From contig DGRP01000140.1 of the NCBI GenBank assembly GCA_002391065.1, positions 2,502 through 10,113 on the forward strand: a stretch of DNA of 7,612 nt, given 5' to 3'. The DNA comes from Ruminococcus sp. UBA4385. GTDB taxonomy: Bacteria > Bacillota_A > Clostridia > Oscillospirales > Ruminococcaceae. The translations under genes were made by a program, and so were the position numbers. The notes below the pieces were generated by a model. It saw only the letters and a list, made by a program, of their open reading frames with translations. It was not told the origin of the DNA and did no database searches. Below, piece after piece: positions 1-6,153 of this stretch; the stretch's first letter is position 1; the number at the start of each line of letters is the position of its first letter.

Positions 1-121
1 TGACGGAAAGCTGGCAAGCAGATGATGTGCAGAGGCGTTAGCCGCGGGTCGTGCGGTGTTGCCTTAATAAAAGTGCACAATTATGTAAGCTTGAGAAACG
101 GAAAAAATGTGTTTGCAGCTC
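1..121. other. Unassigned leading edge before the rpsF promoter
   Basis: I cannot assign a gene here. Two plus-strand frames could be the last codons of a gene that begins outside the window. One ends at a TGA at 23-25 and uses codons typical of this genome (reading DGKLASR). The other ends at a TAG at 39-41. A 41-codon frame from ATG 22 to TAA 147 overlaps that TGA as ATGA, but it has no ribosome binding site and runs through the rpsF -35 box, so I do not call it. Positions 13-63 hold short complementary segments (13-17 with 59-63, 42-45 with 53-56) but no T-run, so no terminator is evident. Confidence 0.3.
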
Positions 122-150
122 TTGACAAAAAGGTTGAGATGTGTTAAAAT
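122..150 (+). promoter_or_regulatory. Sigma-A type promoter of rpsF-ssb-rpsR
   Basis: A perfect -35 box TTGACA (122-127) and a -10 box TAAAAT (145-150) are separated by exactly 17 bp. Transcription should start near 157, giving a leader of about 48 nt before rpsF. No other good promoter lies between here and the terminator after rpsR, so the three genes are probably transcribed from this site. Confidence 0.85.
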
Positions 151-160
151 ACTCTTATCC

Positions 161-182
161 TTGCTTGCGATGACGCAGGCGA
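161..182 (+). promoter_or_regulatory. Hairpin in the rpsF mRNA leader
   Basis: TTGCTTGCG (161-169) can pair with CGCAGGCGA (174-182) around an ATGA loop, giving nine pairs of which two are G-U. It lies between the predicted transcription start and the Shine-Dalgarno sequence at 190-196. rpsF leaders in many bacteria carry an RNA structure bound by the S6:S18 complex for autoregulation. The position fits that role, but I cannot confirm the known conserved motif, so a regulatory role is inference. Confidence 0.4.
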
Positions 183-189
183 AATCCAG

Positions 190-196
190 AAGGAGG
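190..196 (+). promoter_or_regulatory. Ribosome binding site fixing the rpsF start
   Basis: AAGGAGG ends eight bases before ATG 205. A longer in-frame reading from GTG 196 would start inside this Shine-Dalgarno sequence itself, so ATG 205 is the true start. Confidence 0.9.
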
Positions 197-204
197 TGCA
201 AATT

Positions 205-495
205 ATGGCAAAGATCAACGAGTCTTATGAGGCTATGGTCATTTTCAGCCAGAAGCTTGACGAGGAGGGCCTCGCAGCTCTCGAGACTAAGTTCAATGAC
301 CTGATCGAAGCTAACGCTGAGAACGTCGAGAAAAACGAATGGGGAAAGCGTAAGCTGGCTTATGCAATCAATTATGAGACAGAGGGTACTTATGTACTCT
401 GGACTTTCACTGCTAAGCCTGATTTTCCTGCTGAGCTTGAGAGAATCCTCAAGATCACAGACGGCGTTATCCGTTTCTTGATTACAGTCAAGTAA
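205..495 (+). CDS. rpsF: 30S ribosomal protein S6
   Basis: This 96-residue protein has the usual length and layout of bacterial S6, a ferredoxin-like fold that binds the central domain of 16S rRNA as a partner of S18. Family hallmarks visible are the YEAMVIF first strand (residues 8-14), the NEWGKRKLAY segment near residues 44-53 and the closing hydrophobic strand VIRFLITVK at the C-terminus. There is no poly-glutamate tail of the kind modified in E. coli. The start at ATG 205 is set by the AGGAGG at 191-196. It is the first gene of the conserved rpsF-ssb-rpsR operon, with ssb 22 nt downstream. A leader hairpin upstream could carry autoregulation, but that is not shown by the sequence. Confidence 0.97.
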   Translation: MAKINESYEAMVIFSQKLDEEGLAALETKFNDLIEANAENVEKNEWGKRKLAYAINYETEGTYVLWTFTAKPDFPAELERILKITDGVIRFLITVK

Positions 496-517
496 AACGA
501 GAGGATGGGAAAAAGTT

Positions 518-1033
518 ATGCTTAACAGAGTTATTTTGATGGGTAGGATCACACAGGATCTTGAACTGAGACAGACACCTAACGGAGTGTCTACACTGAA
601 CTTCAATGTTGCGGTAGATCGTAATTATGCAGGTCAGGACGGACAGAGACAGGCTGATTTTATCACCTGTGTAGCGTGGAGACAGCAGGCTGAGTTTATC
701 AGCAGGTATTTTGCCAAGGGCAGAATGATAGCTATCGAGGGAAATCTCAGGACGAGGACCTATGATGACAAAAACGGTTCAAGGCATTATGTGACCGAGG
801 TCTATGTTGACAGCGTATCCTTTACGGGAGAACCGAAGCAGCAGGGCAGCGGCGGTAATTATGCCAGCAATTACGGCAGCCGGAATCAAGGCGGCTATCA
901 GCAGGACGGACAGCAGTCGGCACCTGCACCTGCACCACAGAATAACAATGCAGCGCCTTCCAATGATGCGCTTTCTATAGGCGATCTTGGAGATTTTGAA
1001 GAGGTGCTGAGCGACGACGGAGTACCGTTCTGA
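518..1033 (+). CDS. ssb: Single-stranded DNA-binding protein SSB
   Basis: At 171 residues this is a normal-length bacterial SSB, which coats single-stranded DNA as a tetramer during replication, repair and recombination. Residues 1 to about 105 form the OB fold, opening with MLNRVILMGRITQDLELR and carrying the conserved tryptophan W54 in the CVAWRQQAEF segment. Residues from about 108 to 160 are a disordered linker rich in Gly, Gln, Asn, Ser and Ala-Pro. This includes a GCACCT microrepeat (920-937) that encodes APAPAP. The last residues SDDGVPF match the acidic tip that recruits partner proteins, so the protein is complete. The Shine-Dalgarno (AGAGGA near 500-505) is weaker than those of rpsF and rpsR. 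It sits between the genes for S6 and S18, the standard arrangement in Firmicutes. Confidence 0.97.
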   Translation: MLNRVILMGRITQDLELRQTPNGVSTLNFNVAVDRNYAGQDGQRQADFITCVAWRQQAEFISRYFAKGRMIAIEGNLRTRTYDDKNGSRHYVTEVYVDSVSFTGEPKQQGSGGNYASNYGSRNQGGYQQDGQQSAPAPAPQNNNAAPSNDALSIGDLGDFEEVLSDDGVPF

Positions 1034-1081
1034 TTATTTCGATCAAATTGAATTTAACTAGATGTCAGGAGGGAAAATGAC

Positions 1082-1327
1082 ATGGAGGAGAAAAGAACTT
1101 CTGCAAGACCCATGAAGAGGGGTCGTAAGAAGGTCTGCATGTTCTGCGTTGACAGAGCAGAGAAGATAGACTATAAAGATATCGCAAAGCTCAGAAAGTG
1201 CATGACTGAGAGAGCAAAGATCCTGCCCAGACGTGTTACAGGTACCTGCGCTTATCATCAGAGAGAGCTTACATCGGCTATTAAGAGAGCTCGCCACGTT
1301 GCGCTGCTGCCTTATGTAGCTGACTAA
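1082..1327 (+). CDS. rpsR: 30S ribosomal protein S18 (zinc-binding, C+ form)
   Basis: This 81-residue protein is bacterial S18, the partner of S6 on the 30S platform. The core IDYKD (29-33), ILPRRVTGT (47-55) and [13 protein letters not shown] (66-78) are unmistakable. It keeps C19-x2-C22 and C56-x2-H59, a set expected to bind zinc. By my recollection B. subtilis S18 has lost these residues, so this is the C+ type. A further cysteine, C40, sits where phenylalanine is common. The strong AGGAGGG at 1067-1073 is nine bases from ATG 1082. A competing ATG at 1077 is out of frame, ends after 12 codons and is too close to the Shine-Dalgarno. It is the last gene of the operon, followed by a terminator. 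Confidence 0.97.
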   Translation: MEEKRTSARPMKRGRKKVCMFCVDRAEKIDYKDIAKLRKCMTERAKILPRRVTGTCAYHQRELTSAIKRARHVALLPYVAD

Positions 1328-1340
1328 ACTGAGTTTATTA

Positions 1341-1371
1341 AAGAGGTATCCTTATAGGATACCTCTTTTTT
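1341..1371 (+). terminator. Rho-independent terminator of rpsF-ssb-rpsR
   Basis: AAGAGGTATCC (1341-1351) pairs perfectly with GGATACCTCTT (1357-1367) over 11 bp around a five-base loop. A run of six T follows or overlaps the 3' arm (1366-1371). It begins 13 bases after the rpsR stop codon. Confidence 0.95.
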
Positions 1372-1398
1372 CATATTGTTTTGTACATAATTTGTGTA

Positions 1399-1427
1399 TT
1401 GCAATAAAGAGAGTAATATGGTATAAT
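1399..1427 (+). promoter_or_regulatory. Promoter of lon-ysxC
   Basis: TTGCAA (1399-1404) and a perfect TATAAT (1422-1427) are 17 bp apart, and TG at 1419-1420 gives an extended -10 element. Transcription should start near 1434, leaving a leader of about 43 nt. I saw no CIRCE element or CtsR-type heptad repeat here, so classic heat-shock control of lon is not evident. Confidence 0.85.
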
Positions 1428-1435
1428 CATTATAC
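1421..1435. promoter_or_regulatory. Perfect palindrome over the lon -10 box (candidate operator)
   Basis: GTATAAT-C-ATTATAC is an exact inverted repeat with 7-bp arms and a single central base. It contains the whole -10 hexamer and reaches the predicted transcription start. A repressor dimer bound here would block initiation. The site is A/T-rich and may also be chance, so the operator role is inference. Confidence 0.35.
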
Positions 1436-1476
1436 GCAGTAAAAACGCATCGAACCAAAAAAGGAAATGAGGCTAT

Positions 1477-3879
1477 ATGACTAACAAAACAGATATCAAA
1501 GAAAAGAATATAATGCCATTTGTGCCTACAAGAGACCTCGTGGTGTTTCCGGATATGACTATGCATTTCGATGTGGGCAGACCCAAGTCTGTAAAGAGTA
1601 TTAAGAATGCTATGAACTCTGACGGACTGGTGTTTTTGAGTGCCCAGAGAAATGTAAATGACGAGGAGCCCGGAAAGGATGACTTGTTCAAGATCGGTAC
1701 TGTAGCTGTGGTAAAGCAGATCGTCAAAATTCCCGGCGGAGTTTACAGGTGCCTTGTTCAGGGCGTGCAGAAGGCAAGACTTATAGATGTTTATGAGTAT
1801 GATGACTGCTATGAGGCTATGGTGAAGAGAGTGCAGAACTACTCGAGAGAGAAGCTCAGCGCAAATGAACAGCTTGCTGTTTTCAGAGAGGTAATGGGCG
1901 CTTTTGAGACCTATGCGGAGTTCCTTCCGAAAATGCCTCAGGAGCTTTATAATCAGATACTCGGCTCAAAGACCCTTATCCAGCTTTTTGAGGGTATAGC
2001 CTTTAATGTGCCTATGCCTTTTACTGACAGGCAGGCTTTGCTTGAGGCAGGCTCGGCAGGCGAAAAGCTGGTGGCTTTAATGACCATTCTCGCAAGAGAG
2101 CTTGAGGTCGCAAGGATAGAGCATGACATTCATCAGCAGGTTCATGCTCAGATAGAGGATAACCAGCGTGAGTACTATATCCGTGAGCAGATCAAGGCTC
2201 TTAAAGGTGAGATAGGCGAGGAAGACGATACCGATGAGGTGTCTCAGTACTATGCTAAGATCGATGAGCTTCCTCTCCCCGAGGAGACTGCCGATAAGCT
2301 CAAAAAAGAGGTAAGAAGGCTCTCCAAGGTGGGAATGATGTCTCAGGAGGGCTCGGTTATAAGGACCTATCTTGATACAGTGCTTGATCTTCCTTGGGGA
2401 AGCTTCTCGTTGGAGACTGCCGATATTAAATATGCTAAGAAGATACTCGATGAAGACCATTACGGTCTTGCAAAGGTAAAGGACAGGATACTCGAAAACC
2501 TTGCTGTAAGGGAGCTTGCTCCTAATGTAAAGGGTCAGATAATCTGTCTGGTCGGCCCTCCGGGAGTTGGTAAGACATCGGTGGCAAAGTCGGTTGCAAG
2601 GGCGCTGGGAAGGCAGTTCGTCAGGGTTTCTCTTGGCGGTGTAAAGGACGAGAGTGACATCAGAGGTCACAGGAAAACCTATGTTGGTGCTATGCCCGGC
2701 CGTATCATCAATGCGATGAGGCTTGCAAAGACATCAAACCCTGTTATCCTTCTCGATGAGATTGACAAGATGAGCAATGATTACAGAGGAGACCCATCCT
2801 CGGCAATGCTTGAGGTGCTCGACTCGGAGCAGAATAATGCTTTCAGAGATCACTACATAGAGGTTCCGTTTGACCTGAGCGAGGTGCTCTTTATAACTAC
2901 TGCGAATACCCTCGATACTGTGCAGGCACCGCTTCTTGACCGAATGGAGGTCATTGAGCTGTCAAGCTACACAAGGGAGGAGAAGTTCCATATCGCAAAG
3001 GAGCACCTTATAAAGAAGCAGCTTCAGAAGCACGGTCTTAACGGCAATATGGTGCGCTTTAACAAAGACGCCATCTATCGCCTTATCGACAGCTACACCA
3101 GAGAGGCGGGCGTCAGAAAGCTGGAGCGTGCTATAGCGTCGCTTTGCAGAAAGGCCGCAAAGGAAATAATCGAAGACGAGGTAACAAGAGTTACCTTCAA
3201 GGGCAAGGAGCTTGAAAAGTACCTCGGACACCCGAAGTATCTTGATGACTATTTCTCCAAGAAAGACGCTGTCGGCATAGTGAACGGCCTTGCCTGGACG
3301 GCTGTGGGCGGTGTTGTAATGCCGCTTGAGGTAATGGTGCTTGAGGGCAAGGGCAAGGTTGAGCTTACAGGCTCGCTTGGTGATGTGATGAAGGAGTCTG
3401 CTAAAATTGCTGTGAGCTACTGCCGCAGTGTTGCAGACAAGTACGGCATAAACAAAGAGTTCTATGAGAAAAACGATATCCACGTTCACGCTCCCGAGGG
3501 CGCAGTCCCGAAGGACGGCCCTTCTGCAGGTGTTACTATGATAACAGGTCTTATCTCGGCACTGTCGGGGCTGAAGGTAAGGGCAAATGTCGCTATGACC
3601 GGCGAGATAACCCTCAGCGGTAAGGTGCTTCCTATAGGCGGCCTCAGGGAGAAAACTATGGCGGCTTATAAGGCGGGTATCAGAAAGGTTATTATCCCGT
3701 ATGCAAATAAGCCCGACCTCGACGAGGTAGACGATGCTGTAAAGCTTGGTCTGGAGTTTGTTTTTGCACAGACTATCGAGGACGTTCTCGAACACGCTCT
3801 CATAGATAACAGGAACGAAAAGATACCGCTGGAGCTTCTTGATCAGGGCAAGCCCCGAAGAAGAAAGCTCACGGTGTGA
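1477..3879 (+). CDS. lon: ATP-dependent serine protease Lon (LonA type)
   Basis: This 800-residue protein is a full-length cytoplasmic LonA, the hexameric AAA+ protease that removes misfolded proteins and specific regulators. The substrate-binding LON domain starts at about residue 13 (MPFVPTRDLVVFPDM) and runs to about 200, followed by a helical linker. The ATPase has Walker A GPPGVGKT (360-367, K366) and Walker B VILLDEID (423-430, D427/E428). The C-terminal protease domain has PKDGPSAG with catalytic S683 and GGLREK with catalytic K726. Their spacing of 43 residues equals that of E. coli S679/K722. No transmembrane segment is present, which excludes LonB. The start at 1477 has AAGGA at 1461-1465 and GAGG at 1469-1472; the alternative ATG 1513 has poorer pairing. 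The stop overlaps the ysxC ribosome binding site, matching the lonA-ysxC order of B. subtilis. Confidence 0.98.
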   Translation: MTNKTDIKEKNIMPFVPTRDLVVFPDMTMHFDVGRPKSVKSIKNAMNSDGLVFLSAQRNVNDEEPGKDDLFKIGTVAVVKQIVKIPGGVYRCLVQGVQKARLIDVYEYDDCYEAMVKRVQNYSREKLSANEQLAVFREVMGAFETYAEFLPKMPQELYNQILGSKTLIQLFEGIAFNVPMPFTDRQALLEAGSAGEKLVALMTILARELEVARIEHDIHQQVHAQIEDNQREYYIREQIKALKGEIGEEDDTDEVSQYYAKIDELPLPEETADKLKKEVRRLSKVGMMSQEGSVIRTYLDTVLDLPWGSFSLETADIKYAKKILDEDHYGLAKVKDRILENLAVRELAPNVKGQIICLVGPPGVGKTSVAKSVARALGRQFVRVSLGGVKDESDIRGHRKTYVGAMPGRIINAMRLAKTSNPVILLDEIDKMSNDYRGDPSSAMLEVLDSEQNNAFRDHYIEVPFDLSEVLFITTANTLDTVQAPLLDRMEVIELSSYTREEKFHIAKEHLIKKQLQKHGLNGNMVRFNKDAIYRLIDSYTREAGVRKLERAIASLCRKAAKEIIEDEVTRVTFKGKELEKYLGHPKYLDDYFSKKDAVGIVNGLAWTAVGGVVMPLEVMVLEGKGKVELTGSLGDVMKESAKIAVSYCRSVADKYGINKEFYEKNDIHVHAPEGAVPKDGPSAGVTMITGLISALSGLKVRANVAMTGEITLSGKVLPIGGLREKTMAAYKAGIRKVIIPYANKPDLDEVDDAVKLGLEFVFAQTIEDVLEHALIDNRNEKIPLELLDQGKPRRRKLTV

Positions 3880-3883
3880 GGTG
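3878..3883 (+). promoter_or_regulatory. ysxC ribosome binding site overlapping the lon stop codon
   Basis: GAGGTG overlaps the TGA of lon (3877-3879) and ends three bases before ATG 3887. Ribosomes finishing lon would be delivered to ysxC, which suggests translational coupling. It also argues against a longer ysxC reading from TTG 3839 inside lon. Confidence 0.75.
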
Positions 3884-3886
3884 TAT

Positions 3887-4624
3887 ATGAACTATAATAA
3901 GGCAGAATTTACTGTGTCCTACGGGACATTTGAGCAGATACCGCCTTCCGACCGCCCCGAGATAGCATTTTCGGGGCGCTCGAATGTGGGAAAGTCATCG
4001 CTGATAAACAAGCTTTTGAACAGAAAAAAGCTCGCAAGGGTGAGCTCTGTCCCGGGGAAGACTGCGACTATAAACTTCTATTCCTGCGAGAATGTGTACT
4101 TCGTTGACCTGCCGGGCTACGGCTATGCGAATGTATCAAAGGCTGAGAAAAGAAAGTGGAAAAGCCTTATAGGCGGATACCTTGATGACGGCTCAAGACA
4201 GCTTGATCTGGTAATTCAGCTTATTGATATGCGCCACGCACCCTCAAAAGATGACCTTTCAATGATAAACTATTTCATTGATGCGGAGATACCTTTTATT
4301 ATAGTGTTCACTAAGGCGGACAAGCTGAAAAAGTCTGCAAGGGAAGAGCGCATGAGGGCTTTCACTACAGAGATACCTTGCTTTGAGGATATAACCTCGA
4401 TAGAGTTTTCAGCGGTAACGGGCGAGGGCGTTGAAGAGCTGCGTGAGCTGCTTGATGAGCTTACCGAGGACGCTGAGATTACCCCTGTTGAGACTTTGCG
4501 GGAGGATACCTCTGAGCTTGATGACTATGACGGGGATCATGAAGATGATGACTCCGAGGACGGCGAGGACAGCGGTAATCCCTTCGGCGGTTTTCTGACC
4601 CCGAACAGGAAGAAGCTTAACTGA
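3887..4624 (+). CDS. ysxC: Ribosome-biogenesis GTPase YsxC/EngB (YihA) with an acidic tail
   Basis: This TRAFAC-class GTPase acts in assembly of the 50S ribosomal subunit. The opening MNYNKAEFTVSYG and the G motifs are characteristic: G1 GRSNVGKS (30-37), G2 threonine in PGKTATINF (T59), G3 DLPG (74-77), G4 TKAD (142-145) and G5 SAVTG (175-179). The GTPase domain ends near residue 193, about where typical family members of roughly 190-210 residues stop. This protein continues to 245 residues. Residues 194-230 are dominated by Asp and Glu, and the end is a short basic segment, NRKKLN. Codon use does not change across the junction and the frame is intact, so the tail looks genuine. It is the second gene of the lon operon. 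No terminator is evident after it. Confidence 0.95.
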   Translation: MNYNKAEFTVSYGTFEQIPPSDRPEIAFSGRSNVGKSSLINKLLNRKKLARVSSVPGKTATINFYSCENVYFVDLPGYGYANVSKAEKRKWKSLIGGYLDDGSRQLDLVIQLIDMRHAPSKDDLSMINYFIDAEIPFIIVFTKADKLKKSAREERMRAFTTEIPCFEDITSIEFSAVTGEGVEELRELLDELTEDAEITPVETLREDTSELDDYDGDHEDDDSEDGEDSGNPFGGFLTPNRKKLN

Positions 4625-4664
4625 CAAAAGTTTAGAAAATATTCATAATTCGAGAGCAATTCTC

Positions 4665-4720
4665 CTTTACATTTGCGGTTTAATGTGGTAAAATTATATT
4701 AGGTTTTAGCACTTTACATT
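4665..4720 (+). repeat. CTTTACATT direct repeats around the promoter of the TrpR-like gene
   Basis: CTTTACATT occurs at 4665-4673 and again at 4712-4720, with starts 47 bp apart. Between them AATGTGGTAAA (4683-4692, over the -10) is an imperfect inverted copy. The first copy covers the -35 box and the second lies just after the expected transcription start. These could be half-sites for a DNA-binding protein, perhaps the TrpR-like product itself, but that is inference. Confidence 0.35.
4666..4694 (+). promoter_or_regulatory. Promoter of the yerC-like to hslO operon
   Basis: TTTACA (4666-4671) and TAAAAT (4689-4694) are 17 bp apart, with TG at 4686-4687 giving an extended -10. Start of transcription is expected near 4701, about 50 nt before the first start codon. 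The intergenic space 4625-4751 holds no convincing terminator, only a 4-bp GAGA/TCTC stem at 4652-4664 without a T-run. Some read-through from lon-ysxC is therefore possible. Confidence 0.8.
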
Positions 4721-4751
4721 ATGAAAAATCGCAGATGAGAGGAGAATTTTT

Positions 4752-5060
4752 ATGAGAGAAAAGCTTGAACTTAATAACCTTGACGATCTTTATGAGGCAG
4801 TGCTCACACTGGAAACAGTTGAGGAGTGCAGGCTGTTTTTCAAGGATCTCTGCACAATACCCGAGCTTAAAGCTCTTTCTCAGCGTTTCAAGGTGGCAAA
4901 AATGCTTACTGAAAAGCACGTTTACAATGATATAGTTGCTCAGACGGGTGCATCTACAGCTACTATCAGCCGTGTGAACAGGTCGCTCTCCTATGACGGA
5001 AGCGGCGGATATAATATCGTGTTTGAACGTCTTGATGTGAAGAAGCAGGACGAGGAATGA
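4752..5060 (+). CDS. TrpR-like DNA-binding protein of the YerC/YecD family
   Basis: This 102-residue protein is closely similar to B. subtilis YerC, a family related to the Trp repressor. The diagnostic segments are FFKDLCTIPEL (29-39), ALSQRFKVAKML (41-52) and the helix-turn-helix core QTGASTATISRVNRSL (64-79), which has the family's signature GASTATISR. The tryptophan-sensing role of TrpR should not be assumed, because the ligand and targets of this family are not established to my knowledge. A good ribosome binding site (AGGAG, 4740-4744) is seven bases from ATG 4752. It is the first gene behind its own promoter. Its last codons overlap the next start as ATGA. Its leading position and the repeated elements in its promoter make autoregulation plausible. 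Confidence 0.92.
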   Translation: MREKLELNNLDDLYEAVLTLETVEECRLFFKDLCTIPELKALSQRFKVAKMLTEKHVYNDIVAQTGASTATISRVNRSLSYDGSGGYNIVFERLDVKKQDEE

Positions 5061-5803
5061 AAGGATACGGTGAATTTGCGCAGTTTTACGACAGGCTGAC
5101 GGGAAATGTCGGCTATGGAGATATAGCTGCGCTTTTTGATAAGCTTATAAAGAAGTACAGCTCGGAGAACGAGGTTGTGGTGGACCTTGCCTGCGGAACA
5201 GGTTCGCTTTCAGTGGAGCTTGGAAAGCTGGGGTATGATGTTATCGGCGTTGACAGCTCTGAGGATATGCTCTCTGAGGCCTATGCTAAGGCGGACGGAA
5301 TGGAGGGCGTGAGCTTCCTGTGTCAGGATATGAGGGAGCTGTCGCTATGGGGTGCGGCTGACGCTGTGGTCTGTGTGCTGGACAGCCTTAATCACCTTGA
5401 CAGTGAGAAAGCGCTTGAAGAGACCTTCTCGGCTTTGAGCGACCATGTCTGCGACGGAGGGCTTTTCATTTTTGACCTGAACACCGAGTACAAGCACAGA
5501 AAGGTGCTTGCAGACAATGCGTTCTGCTATGATATGGACGGGCTTTTCTGCTCATGGCAGAACGAGCTGAACGAGGACGGGAGCGTTCATATCAGCCTTG
5601 ATTTCTTTGAGGAGCAGAAGGATGGCAGCTATAAGCGCCTGAGCGAGGACTTTACCGAAAGGCTCTATCCGGATGCGCTGGTGATGAGGCTTTTGTCAGC
5701 GTATGAGTTTGAGCTGATAGGCAGGTTTGACGGCTTTTCCGAGGAGCCTGTGAAAGAGGATTCGCAGAGGGTCATGTATGTTTGCAGAAGGCTGAACAGG
5801 TGA
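5057..5803 (+). CDS. Class I SAM-dependent methyltransferase (YqeM-like)
   Basis: This 248-residue soluble protein has a Rossmann-type methyltransferase fold. It opens with YGEFAQFYDRL (4-14), an N-terminal helix seen in YqeM-like enzymes. The SAM-binding motif I is VVDLACGTG (41-49). Acidic D66 in GVDSS ends strand 2, QDM (90-92) marks the adenine contact region, and CVLDSLNHL (106-114) is the following strand and loop. The C-terminal half (SCSWQN-like strands, an FFEEQKDGSYKRL segment) is the usual substrate-side region, with no motif that reveals the substrate, which could be a small molecule, RNA or protein. The start codon overlaps the preceding stop by four bases, a sign of coupling. 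The next gene begins three bases after its stop. Confidence 0.88.
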   Translation: MKGYGEFAQFYDRLTGNVGYGDIAALFDKLIKKYSSENEVVVDLACGTGSLSVELGKLGYDVIGVDSSEDMLSEAYAKADGMEGVSFLCQDMRELSLWGAADAVVCVLDSLNHLDSEKALEETFSALSDHVCDGGLFIFDLNTEYKHRKVLADNAFCYDMDGLFCSWQNELNEDGSVHISLDFFEEQKDGSYKRLSEDFTERLYPDALVMRLLSAYEFELIGRFDGFSEEPVKEDSQRVMYVCRRLNR

Positions 5804-5806
5804 GCT

Positions 5807-6151
5807 ATGCTTGAAATAATTACAGTAATGAATTTTGTTATCTCGTGTATGCTTTTGCTTGGCGGACTGCTTATGAAGGGGCAGACTGACAGAGACTCGG
5901 GGATAGGCTTTAAGACGGCTCGGGCTATGGAAAGCGATGATGCTTTTGCGCTTGCGAACCGCAGCTGCGGAAGGCTGTGGCTGATCGTGGGGGTGGGCTC
6001 GCTTGTACTGACGTCAGTTCTGAACGTTCTGATGACAAGGTTCAGCGATAAAACGGAGCTTTGTTTGCAGGCGGTACTGCTGATAATTCAGATAATAGCT
6101 GCGGTTTGTTCGGTGATCTATACCGAAATGAAGCTGAAAAAAGGAGAATAG
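5807..6151 (+). CDS. Small SdpI-family integral membrane protein
   Basis: This 114-residue protein has three predicted membrane segments, at about residues 4-23, 58-76 and 84-106. Between the first two lies GIGFKTARAMESDDAFALANRSCGRLW split across 32-58. It fits the SdpI-type pattern of G-[YF]-[RK]-T-x-x-[AS]-M, then an acidic stretch and A-N-[RK]. SdpI of B. subtilis gives immunity to the SdpC toxin and has an extra N-terminal membrane domain that is absent here. Stand-alone versions of this domain are common and mostly uncharacterised. No toxin gene or SdpR-like repressor lies nearby, so an immunity function is unproven. Start ATG 5807 follows the methyltransferase stop by three bases, with AGGTGA (5798-5803) as a close, weak ribosome binding site. 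The stop overlaps the leader of the next gene. Confidence 0.72.
   Translation: MLEIITVMNFVISCMLLLGGLLMKGQTDRDSGIGFKTARAMESDDAFALANRSCGRLWLIVGVGSLVLTSVLNVLMTRFSDKTELCLQAVLLIIQIIAAVCSVIYTEMKLKKGE
6141..6147 (+). promoter_or_regulatory. Ribosome binding site fixing the bcp start
   Basis: AAGGAGA lies within the last codons of the SdpI-family gene and ends six bases before ATG 6154. A longer in-frame reading from TTG 6061 would give a 31-residue extension foreign to the Bcp family, so ATG 6154 is preferred. Confidence 0.88.
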
Positions 6152-6153
6152 AT

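Noticed and set aside
22..147. A 41-codon plus-strand frame starting in an ATGA overlap
   Set aside because: No ribosome binding site, unusual codons for this genome, and it runs through the perfect rpsF -35 box; a frame of this length is expected by chance.
64..606. Long minus-strand open frame opposite rpsF and ssb
   Set aside because: It lies antisense to two certain genes, has no family resemblance and no ribosome binding site; it mirrors the codon pattern of the real strand.
920..937. GCACCT microrepeat in ssb as a possible phase-variable tract
   Set aside because: Only three units, hexameric and therefore frame-preserving, within a linker that is normally low-complexity.
2962..3795. 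A 277-codon minus-strand frame inside lon
   Set aside because: Antisense shadow of the conserved Lon protease domain; the product is cysteine- and leucine-rich with no recognisable family.
4652..4664. Possible terminator after ysxC
   Set aside because: The stem is only four base pairs and is not followed by a T-run.
4705..4713. TTAGCACTT resembling the left arm of a CIRCE (HrcA) operator
   Set aside because: The matching right arm GAGTGCTAA is absent at the required nine-base spacing.
4721..4738. Tiny upstream reading frame (five codons) in the leader of the TrpR-like gene
   Set aside because: No Shine-Dalgarno before it and no attenuator-like hairpins or tryptophan codons, so a leader peptide is not supported.
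6061..6153. N-terminal extension of the bcp frame
   Set aside because: It overlaps the membrane protein gene in another frame, while ATG 6154 has a strong ribosome binding site and gives the normal Bcp start.
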